A DNA stretch of 5,042 nucleotides from NCBI GenBank assembly GCA_031287285.1, contig JAITTC010000178.1, positions 1 to 5,042 of the forward strand, given 5' to 3'. The translations under genes were made by a program, and so were the position numbers. The notes beneath the pieces were generated by a model. The model was given only the letters and a program-made list of their open reading frames with translations. It did no database searches and was not told the origin of the DNA. Source of the DNA: Christensenellaceae bacterium (GTDB taxonomy: Bacteria > Bacillota > Clostridia > Christensenellales > UBA1750). Shown here in pieces: positions 1-4,553 of the stretch; the first letter of the stretch is position 1; every line of letters starts with the position of its first letter.

Positions 1-246
1 AATGCGGAGGGCAGGCAACAGCTTTCCTGCGATGGCCAGCCCATCTCAGAGCGAGCCTACCGCGAGTGGTCGAGCGGGCGATTGCTCCTTCGCGGCCCCG
101 CCTTGCCAACGGGCGGGCAGAATAGCCGGCCCGTTGGCAAGGAGCAAGGCGGCGCGGCCATCCGAAGCTCCCCTTCAAAAAAGGGAACTGCCGAACTGCC
201 GCGCCGTTTCGCCCCTTGGCCCTGAGGCGGCGTTTGGCGGATGGAC
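1..246. other. Gene-free region downstream of the SpoIID-like gene
   Basis: No coding region is supported here. The open frame that runs through it on the plus strand continues antisense into the SpoIID-like gene, lacks a ribosome binding site and has a composition typical of a GC-rich shadow frame. The stretch is rich in inverted repeats, the strongest at 101-142. Reading the minus strand (the 3' side of the SpoIID-like gene), there is a run of six T at about 176-181, but no stem sits directly before it, so I do not call a terminator. The window edge may cut off a neighbouring feature. Confidence 0.5.
101..142. repeat. 14-bp perfect inverted repeat with 14-nt loop
   Basis: The left arm CCTTGCCAACGGGC (101-114) is exactly complementary to the right arm GCCCGTTGGCAAGG (129-142), and the loop can add a small GGC/GCC stem. 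Two other perfect pairings compete for the same bases: TTGCTCCTT (82-90) with AAGGAGCAA (139-147), and CCGCCTTG (98-105) with CAAGGCGG (145-152). It lies about 105 bp past the stop codon of the minus-strand gene. No T-tract follows on either strand, so it is not a textbook rho-independent terminator; it could be a 3'-end stabilising stem or a dispersed palindromic repeat. Confidence 0.7.
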
Positions 247-1263
247 CTACCAGGCCTTCACGAGCTCTACATCCTTGAAGAAGTACTGCACGATCTCCTC
301 GGCCTTCATGCCTTCCTCCGCCATGGCGTAGGCGCCCCACTGGCTCATGCCCACGCCGTGGCCATAGCCCACGCCGCTGATGACGATCTTGCCATCCTGC
401 ACCGCGATGGTCTTGATCTTGGTCGAGCGCAGCTTCGTGCCGCCCAATTCCAGGCGGAAGGCGGGCGCCGGGATCTCGCCGCCGCCCGCCGTAAAGGTCA
501 GCGCCCGGCCGGAATCGCTCCATTGACCCACCGCGAGGTTTTCGGCCTGCCCACCGCCATAGGCGTCGAGCGCCTTTTGCATTTCGGCCAGGGTAAAGCT
601 CGCCTGCCATTCCCTGGCGTCCGGCTCGGCCGCGCCTGACTCCGTCACCGAAACGATCTTCGTGTAGGGCGGCTCGTCCTTTTCGTAGCCAAGGCCCTCC
701 TTGGCTAAGGCCGTGGTTCCGCCGGAATGGGAGTGAAACCAGGCGTAGATCGGCTCGCCGTCATAGCTGAGCACCTCGCCGCGGGTTTCTTCAATGGCCT
801 GCACGATGCGCTCGTTGATGCCGGAGGCGTCGTAGGCCTGCGCCTCCTCAATGTCGGTCGAAAGATGCGCGCCTTCATACTTGGAGCCGCCCTTGTCGGC
901 GATGAACTTCAGCGCGAAGCTGCGCGCCAGGATTGCCTGGGCCTTGAGCGCCTCCATCGGCCAGTCGTTCTTGAGCTCGCCGGCCAGGACACCCTGCAGG
1001 TACTCCTCCAGGTCCATGTCCACGACCTTTTCTTCCTCCAGCACATAGACCTTGACCAGCGGGGCCTGCCCCTCGCGGGCCTCAAGCGCATCAGGCAGCT
1101 TGAATTCGGCCGTTTTCGCGCCCTGTTCGGCGCTCGTGCTGGCAAGGGGCGTCACGCGCGGCGCGGCGCTTTGGCCGGGGGCCGTTTGGCTGCAGGCGCA
1201 GCCCGCGAGCAGCCCCACACAGCAGGCGAAACACAGCCCAAACAAGGCGATTCTTTTCATCAT
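247..1263 (-). CDS. SpoIID/LytB domain lipoprotein
   Basis: A 338-residue exported protein of the SpoIID/LytB family, whose best-known member, SpoIID, is a lytic transglycosylase that cuts glycan strands denuded of stem peptides during engulfment in sporulation. Seen here: residues 1-22 are a short basic start, a hydrophobic Cys-rich stretch and a lipobox LAGC with Cys22 as the probable lipidation site. A low-complexity linker runs to about residue 68, and the SpoIID domain fills about 70-338. The domain carries EYLQGVLAGEL with Glu96 at the position of the catalytic glutamate, WPMEALKAQAILARSFAL (101-118), FHSHSGGTT (176-184) and the C-terminal signature GYGHGVGMSQWGAYA (299-313). I chose ATG 1263 because AGGAGG (1272-1277) lies 8 nt before it; GTG 1266 would add one residue, and ATG 1260 is also possible. 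Sporulation SpoIID usually has a signal anchor rather than a lipobox, so this may be a paralogue acting in the vegetative wall. Family assignment is firm; the exact role is inferred. Confidence 0.93.
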   Translation of the reverse strand: MMKRIALFGLCFACCVGLLAGCACSQTAPGQSAAPRVTPLASTSAEQGAKTAEFKLPDALEAREGQAPLVKVYVLEEEKVVDMDLEEYLQGVLAGELKNDWPMEALKAQAILARSFALKFIADKGGSKYEGAHLSTDIEEAQAYDASGINERIVQAIEETRGEVLSYDGEPIYAWFHSHSGGTTALAKEGLGYEKDEPPYTKIVSVTESGAAEPDAREWQASFTLAEMQKALDAYGGGQAENLAVGQWSDSGRALTFTAGGGEIPAPAFRLELGGTKLRSTKIKTIAVQDGKIVISGVGYGHGVGMSQWGAYAMAEEGMKAEEIVQYFFKDVELVKAW

Positions 1264-1270
1264 CACAAAA

Positions 1271-1277
1271 CCCTCCT
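1271..1277 (-). promoter_or_regulatory. Ribosome binding site of the SpoIID-like gene
   Basis: Read on the minus strand this is AGGAGGG, nearly perfectly complementary to the 16S 3' end. Three start codons follow in a row: GTG at 1266, ATG at 1263 and ATG at 1260. The core AGGAGG leaves 5, 8 and 11 nt to these, so ATG 1263 has the best spacing. Confidence 0.8.
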
Positions 1278-1370
1278 GAAAATTACGGTGTTTGCGCTAG
1301 CTTTTCACGAATGGCAGGGCTTCATCCGCGCAAAGAAACGATTTAATCCCAAAGCGCAAAGAATCGAAGA

Positions 1371-1388
1371 CCTTTTCGCGCCAAAAGG
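1371..1388. repeat. Short inverted repeat CCTTTT/AAAAGG
   Basis: CCTTTT (1371-1376) and AAAAGG (1383-1388) form a perfect 6-bp stem with a 6-nt loop in the upstream region of the SpoIID-like gene. No T-tract follows, so a terminator is unlikely. It could be an operator for a dimeric regulator or chance. Confidence 0.3.
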
Positions 1389-1427
1389 CAGCGAATCGGC
1401 GCCTGCGCCTCGCGGTTTTCGATGAAA

Positions 1428-1458
1428 TGCCCGCGCGGGCTTCCGCTGGGCGCGGGCA
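1428..1458. repeat. GC-rich hairpin, 9-bp stem
   Basis: TGCCCGCGC (1428-1436) pairs perfectly with GCGCGGGCA (1450-1458) across a 13-nt loop. The left part also contains the 12-bp palindrome GCCCGCGCGGGC (1429-1440), which offers an alternative fold. On the minus strand the stem is followed by only ATTTCATC, a weak T-tract. It could therefore be a poor terminator for any minus-strand transcript from the intergenic region, but no gene there is convincing. Confidence 0.5.
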
Positions 1459-1530
1459 GCGACTTAATGGTTGTGACGGAGGGCGCTTTTGGCTAACGGC
1501 AAGGGGTGCGAGTGGAGAAGTTTCTTTATT

Positions 1531-1555
1531 GAAGCCGACCTCGGGCGAGATGCAC
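1531..1555. repeat. Imperfect 25-bp direct repeat, copy 1
   Basis: This copy begins GAAGCCGACCTCG and ends ATGCAC. It matches copy 2 at 1695-1719 in 23 of 25 positions; both differences are G in this copy and A in the other. A 6-bp pairing AGAAGT (1516-1521) with ACTTCT (1554-1559) brackets it, and GGCTAACG (1491-1498) can pair with CGTTAACC (1564-1571) outside that with one mismatch, giving a nested stem. Function unknown. Confidence 0.65.
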
Positions 1556-1694
1556 TTCTTTGGGCGTTAACCGTCGTGGCCTTTAGATGGAGCTGCCCGC
1601 GACGCGGGCCGGCGAACAGGCACGGCGCGCCCTTCCCGGCGCTTGCTTCAGGCCATGACGAAAGAGATTTTTTGCGGGATTGCCCAAGGGATTG

Positions 1695-1719
1695 GAAGCC
1701 GACCTCGAGCGAAATGCAC
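1695..1719. repeat. Imperfect 25-bp direct repeat, copy 2
   Basis: The second copy lies 164 bp downstream of the first in the same orientation, with 2 mismatches in 25. The flanks on either side do not match copy 1 beyond a few bases, so it is a short discrete unit rather than part of a longer duplication. The enclosing stems seen around copy 1 are not evident here. The two copies lie in different reading frames, which argues against a repeated protein motif. Confidence 0.65.
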
Positions 1720-1931
1720 CCGCTGAAGCGATGCTCTAGGGGCGCTTGCGGGCCGCAAAGAGCAAAGCGGATCGCCGCCCGCGCCATCGAAAGAGCCCTC
1801 CGGCGAAGACCATGCTTTGGATGCGCCTTTATAGAGCGATTTTGAAGGCAGAACGAAACCAATCACCGCCAAGGCCGATTTTCGCCTGTTTTGGTGGAGT
1901 TGCTAAAGAGCCTAAAGACAGTGTAAAGAAT

Positions 1932-1960
1932 TTGCAAAGGCACCCCGACCATGTTAAAAT
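1932..1960 (+). promoter_or_regulatory. Sigma-A-type promoter of the MFS gene
   Basis: A -35 element TTGCAA (1932-1937), a 17-bp spacer and a -10 element TAAAAT (1955-1960) are present, with an extended TG one base upstream of the -10 (1952-1953). Transcription would start near 1967, leaving a leader of about 23 nt before the GTG start. The segment just upstream (1904-1929) contains three TAAAGA copies spaced 9 and 11 bp apart, which may act as an UP-like or operator region. Confidence 0.65.
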
Positions 1961-1978
1961 GATCAAAAAAAGAAAGAA

Positions 1979-1984
1979 GTGAGG
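1979..1984 (+). promoter_or_regulatory. Ribosome binding site of the MFS gene
   Basis: GTGAGG ends 5 nt before the GTG start at 1990. A nearer ATG at 1985 directly abuts this site with no spacer and opens only an 8-codon frame, so the GTG is the better start. A TGA in the MFS frame at 1960-1962 rules out any start further upstream. Confidence 0.6.
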
Positions 1985-1989
1985 ATGGC

Positions 1990-3264
1990 GTGGGCAGCGA
2001 AGGGGATTTAAGCGAGAGTAAAAGGGGTTTTGGCTGGCTTAAGGGGAAATTTGGACTCGCCTCGAAGGAGTATTGGACGCTCTCTTCCATCGAGTTCCTA
2101 TTCTGGTTCGCGGCCGCGACCGGCGGCTATTTGACCATCTTCTTGCAAAGGCAGGGCTTTACGCCCACGCAGGTCGGGCTCATCAACGCGATCAATTCCG
2201 CCGTGACCATCTGCGCGACGCCCTTTTGGGGCATGTTGGCCGATAAAATCCGCTCCATTCGCCGCATCTTCGTCTATTGCATGGCGGCCGGCGCGCTGCT
2301 TTGGGCGCTGGTGCCGCTTTCTTCCACCATTAAGCTTGGCCTTGGGCCGCTCTTGCTGCTGCATCTGCTGGTGCCTGCCAGCGCCTTTTTTCGCATGCCC
2401 GCCCAGTCCTTGATGGATGCCTTCGTGGTGCAGACCTCGGCTGCGCGGAACGTCGCCTACGGCAGCGTGCGCTCCTGGGGCTCGATCGCCTTCGCGGTCA
2501 TGAACATTTCCCTAAGCGCGATTCTGCCCATCGTGGGCGGGGTGAACATCACCTTCTACATGTATGGTTTGGCCTTCATTCCGCTGCTCTTCATCCTTTG
2601 GAACATGAAAAACGCGGATCAACCCATCGAGGGCGGCCGCAAGAGCGTGCCGCTGAATGAAATGCGCTTTGGCCGCCTCTTTAAAAACTACTACTTCATC
2701 ACCTACCTGACCTTCGCCATCATCTGGCAGATGCCCGTGAACACCTCGATGACCTTTCTGCCCTATTTAGTCGACTCGGTCGGCGGCAACACCGCGCAGT
2801 TTGGCCTGGTTACGGGCTATAAGGCGCTGCTCGAGGTGCCGATGCTCCTGCTCATGCGCAGATTCCGCAAGCATTTCCCCCTGCCGGTGGCCATCGTCTG
2901 CTCGGGGATCTTTTACATCGTGGAAGCGTCCCTCTACGTCAACGCCCACAGTCTGATCGACATCATGCTCATCCAGAGCCTGCACGGCCTGGGCGGCGGC
3001 CTGATGATCGGTTCCGCAGCCAACTACATCTTCTCTCTCGCGCCGGAAGGGCTCAATTCCACGGCGCACACGGTGCATGGCGCGGTGAACTCCGTCGCCG
3101 CCAGCATCGGCCAGCTCATCGGCGGTGTTTTGATCGAAGAGCTCGGCATCAAGCCCTTTTACAGCCTCGTTTCCTACATGATCCTGGGCGCGGTGCTCTA
3201 TTTTTGCCTGACCCTCTTCGTTGGAAGGAAGATCTTAAAGAAGCCCATCGGCCCGCTTGAGTGA
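1990..3264 (+). CDS. MFS transporter, LacY/HcaT-like (MFS_1_like)
   Basis: A 424-residue inner-membrane secondary transporter with a length and hydrophobicity pattern typical of 12-helix Major Facilitator Superfamily proteins. Residues 1-30 are hydrophilic and probably cytoplasmic. The loop between helices 2 and 3 carries the MFS signature GMLADKIRSIRR (81-92). The segment YGSVRSWGSIAFAV (157-170) resembles the R-x-WGSI element of the MFS_1_like/HcaT group, which also includes LacY-type symporters. A long hydrophilic loop near 205-232 divides the two halves, and the second half ends with a glycine-rich helix near 335-345 and GQLIGGVLIEELG (374-386). It starts at GTG, the only in-frame start after the stop at 1960. 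Its own promoter and a possible terminator suggest it is monocistronic. The substrate cannot be read from sequence; sugars, nucleosides or aromatic acids are all known in this group. Proximity to a 2-keto-3-deoxygluconate kinase makes a sugar or sugar-acid substrate a guess only. Confidence 0.9.
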   Translation: MGSEGDLSESKRGFGWLKGKFGLASKEYWTLSSIEFLFWFAAATGGYLTIFLQRQGFTPTQVGLINAINSAVTICATPFWGMLADKIRSIRRIFVYCMAAGALLWALVPLSSTIKLGLGPLLLLHLLVPASAFFRMPAQSLMDAFVVQTSAARNVAYGSVRSWGSIAFAVMNISLSAILPIVGGVNITFYMYGLAFIPLLFILWNMKNADQPIEGGRKSVPLNEMRFGRLFKNYYFITYLTFAIIWQMPVNTSMTFLPYLVDSVGGNTAQFGLVTGYKALLEVPMLLLMRRFRKHFPLPVAIVCSGIFYIVEASLYVNAHSLIDIMLIQSLHGLGGGLMIGSAANYIFSLAPEGLNSTAHTVHGAVNSVAASIGQLIGGVLIEELGIKPFYSLVSYMILGAVLYFCLTLFVGRKILKKPIGPLE

Positions 3265-3286
3265 GCGGCTTTGCGGAATGCCGTTT
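3264..3286 (+). terminator. Weak terminator-like hairpin at the MFS stop codon
   Basis: CGGCTTT (3266-3272) pairs with AATGCCG (3277-3283) around a GCGG loop, with one internal T-T mismatch. The stem can be extended by a G-T and an A-T pair into the stop codon. Only TTTC follows, so it would be an inefficient terminator. Its place directly after the stop codon and before the kinase promoter is what supports it. Confidence 0.35.
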
Positions 3287-3326
3287 CACGATGCGGTCAA
3301 GAGAGCCAAGAGGAGCTGAAAAGCGA

Positions 3327-3356
3327 TTGACAAGGCCTTTGCTTCCGTACTATCAT
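3327..3356 (+). promoter_or_regulatory. Sigma-A-type promoter of the kinase gene
   Basis: A perfect consensus -35 TTGACA (3327-3332) is followed after 18 bp by TATCAT (3351-3356), five of six matches to the -10 consensus. An alternative -10, CATAAT (3354-3359), would give a poor 21-bp spacer. Transcription would start near 3363, giving a leader of about 55-60 nt. The leader holds two small stems, GGGC-TTTT-GCCC (3371-3382) and TCG-TTTTG-CGA, but no riboswitch I recognise. Confidence 0.75.
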
Positions 3357-3404
3357 AATGGTGTATGAGTGGGCTTTTGCCCCAAAAAAGATCGTTTTGC
3401 GAAA

Positions 3405-3410
3405 AAGGAG
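3405..3410 (+). promoter_or_regulatory. Ribosome binding site of the kinase gene
   Basis: AAGGAG lies 10 nt before the ATG at 3421, slightly longer than ideal. An out-of-frame ATG at 3414 is only 3 nt away and opens a 28-codon frame ending at 3500. A TGA at 3415-3417 in the kinase frame excludes an earlier start, so 3421 stands. Confidence 0.75.
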
Positions 3411-3420
3411 TGTATGAATC

Positions 3421-4449
3421 ATGGGCAAGATTGCTACCTTTGGCGAGATCATGCTTCGCCTTTCCCCTCCCGGCTATCTGCGTCTGCACCAGACGAATAG
3501 CTTCGACGTCATTTTCGGCGGCGCGGAAGCCAACGTGAGCGTTTCCCTGGCCAACTACGGCCTGGATCCCGTCTTCATTTCGGCCGTGCCGAACAACCCG
3601 ATCGGCGACGCCGCGCTGAACTCCCTGCGCTGGTTTGGCGTGGATACCTCTAAGGTTCTGCGCCAGGGCGAGCGCCTGGGCATCTATTATTGCGAAAAGG
3701 GCGCCGCGATGCGTCCCTCCAAGGTCGTGTACGACCGCAAGTATTCCTCCATCTCCGCCGTGAAGGCCGGCGATTTCGACTGGGATAAGGCCCTCGACGG
3801 CGTGACCTGGCTGCACTGGACCGGCATTACCCCCGCCCTGTCGGACGGGACCGCAGCCGCGGTTTTGGAGGCCGTGAAGGCAGCCAAGGCCAAGGGCATC
3901 ACCATCTCTTGCGACCTGAACTACCGCAAGAATCTCTGGTCTCGCGAAAAGGCAGGCCAGGTCATGGGCGAGCTTGTGCCCTATGTCGACGTCCTGATCG
4001 CCAACGAAGAGGACGCGGCCGACGTCTTTGGCATCCATGCGGATGCTACCGACATCAACTCCGGCAAGCTCAGCGTCGACGGCTACAAGTCGGTGGCCAA
4101 GCAGCTCGTCGATCGCTTCGGCGTGAAGAAGGTTGGCATCACCCTGCGCGAGAGCCTTTCCGCGTCCGACAACAACTGGTCGGGTCTGCTCTATGATGGC
4201 GCAACCGGCGAGGTCTACACCTCCAAGAAGTACTCCATCCACATCGTCGACCGCGTGGGCGGCGGCGACTCCTTCGGCGCCGGCCTGATCTTCGGCCTGA
4301 CCAACGGCTACGACAACCAGCAGACCATCGAGTTTGCGGCGGCTGCCTCCGCGCTCAAGCACACCGTGGAAGGCGATTACAACTTCGCCTCCCTGCCCGA
4401 GGTGCAGGCGCTCATGGGCGGCAACGCCTCCGGCCGCGTGCAGCGCTAA
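3421..4449 (+). CDS. kdgK: 2-keto-3-deoxygluconate kinase (PfkB-family sugar kinase)
   Basis: A 342-residue cytoplasmic kinase of the PfkB/ribokinase family. It is predicted to phosphorylate 2-keto-3-deoxygluconate with ATP to 2-keto-3-deoxy-6-phosphogluconate, which KDPG aldolase then splits, in hexuronate and pectin catabolism. Seen here: the N-terminal FGEIMLRLSPPG (7-18); the sugar-binding GGAEANVSVSLANYG (33-47) with Gly34 and Asn38; GIYYCE (87-92) with Tyr90; VVYDRKYSS (102-110) with Tyr104 and Arg106; NYRKNLW (167-173) with Arg169; the nucleotide-side IANEEDA (193-199); and the PfkB signature DRVGGGDSFGAGLI (277-290) with catalytic base Asp283. The Tyr/Tyr/Arg/Arg set agrees with KDG kinases from known structures, which favours this substrate over fructose or ribose. 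Length is normal. It has its own promoter and a strong terminator, so it appears monocistronic, unlike many kdgK genes that sit beside kdgA (not in this window). Family assignment is very sure, substrate fairly sure. Confidence 0.92.
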   Translation: MGKIATFGEIMLRLSPPGYLRLHQTNSFDVIFGGAEANVSVSLANYGLDPVFISAVPNNPIGDAALNSLRWFGVDTSKVLRQGERLGIYYCEKGAAMRPSKVVYDRKYSSISAVKAGDFDWDKALDGVTWLHWTGITPALSDGTAAAVLEAVKAAKAKGITISCDLNYRKNLWSREKAGQVMGELVPYVDVLIANEEDAADVFGIHADATDINSGKLSVDGYKSVAKQLVDRFGVKKVGITLRESLSASDNNWSGLLYDGATGEVYTSKKYSIHIVDRVGGGDSFGAGLIFGLTNGYDNQQTIEFAAAASALKHTVEGDYNFASLPEVQALMGGNASGRVQR

Positions 4450-4476
4450 GCTTCAAAAAAGCGCAGATCGCAACCA

Positions 4477-4509
4477 AACGAAGGGGCAAAACTTGCCCCT
4501 TCGTTCTTT
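4477..4509 (+). terminator. Intrinsic terminator after the kinase gene
   Basis: AACGAAGGGGCAA (4477-4489) pairs perfectly with TTGCCCCTTCGTT (4493-4505) over a 3-nt AAC loop, a 13-bp stem whose descending arm runs into a T-rich tail (TTCTTT). It starts about 27 nt after the kinase stop codon and separates the kinase from the downstream permease. On the minus strand an A-rich flank replaces the T-tract, so it is mainly plus-directed. Confidence 0.88.
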
Positions 4510-4539
4510 GTAAAGGCGATCTAGGCCAAAAAAACGCCT

Positions 4540-4546
4540 GGAGGGG
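4540..4546 (+). promoter_or_regulatory. Ribosome binding site of the AEC permease
   Basis: GGAGGGG sits 7 nt before ATG 4554. ATG 4549 is only 2 nt away and opens a 6-codon frame, so 4554 is chosen. AGGCG (4514-4518) could pair with CGCCT (4535-4539) directly upstream of the site, a weak stem of uncertain meaning. Confidence 0.75.
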
Positions 4547-4553
4547 AAATGGC

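Larger units (their letters stand above)
1267..1989. other. Long divergent intergenic region, no convincing gene
   Basis: About 720 bp separate the divergent SpoIID-like and MFS genes. Open frames of 70-130 codons exist on both strands between about 1464 and 1870, but they overlap one another, are rich in Arg, Cys, Trp and Ser, match no family I recognise, and the internal 25-bp repeat falls in different frames in its two copies. I therefore regard them as chance. The content I can support is an imperfect direct repeat (1531-1555 and 1695-1719), hairpins at 1371-1388, 1428-1458, 1595-1609 and 1866-1897, three copies of GCGCAAA near the SpoIID-like gene, and the MFS promoter at the right end. 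I found no convincing promoter for the SpoIID-like gene. A structured RNA or the remains of a decayed gene are possible. Confidence 0.55.

Noticed and set aside
2..331. A 109-codon plus-strand frame at the left edge
   Set aside because: It spans the large inverted repeat, runs antisense into the SpoIID-like gene, and has a low-complexity Ala/Arg/Ser/Pro composition.
1281..1346. Possible promoters for the SpoIID-like gene, such as TTAAAT at 1341-1346 or TAATTT near 1280 on the minus strand
   Set aside because: None has a matching -35 element at a proper distance, and no match to sporulation sigma consensus sites was convincing.
727..1425. A 232-codon plus-strand open frame across the SpoIID-like gene
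   Set aside because: It is antisense to the SpoIID domain and its residues (rich in Leu, Arg, Gly, His) show no domain; it extends past the gene only by chance openness in GC-rich DNA.
1489..1845. A 118-codon plus-strand frame with a TTG start and a GGAGGG site 5 nt upstream
   Set aside because: The upstream site is tempting, but the protein is rich in Arg, Cys and Trp, has no recognisable fold, overlaps equally open minus-strand frames, and the 25-bp repeat is out of frame between its copies.
1464..1862. A 132-codon minus-strand frame ending just before the 1428-1458 hairpin
   Set aside because: The hairpin could pass as its terminator, but the sequence is Ser/Arg/His/Pro-rich without any family resemblance, and I see no ribosome binding site or promoter.
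3363..3420. A possible riboswitch or attenuator in the kinase leader
   Set aside because: Only two small stems of 3-4 bp fit in about 55 nt; no known aptamer consensus or terminator/antiterminator pair is visible.
3286..4362. A 358-codon open frame on the minus strand opposite the kinase gene
   Set aside because: It lies antisense to a clear PfkB kinase, and its repetitive Val/Ala/Gly/Asp-rich composition reflects the mirrored codon bias of the kinase. No family or ribosome binding site is recognisable.
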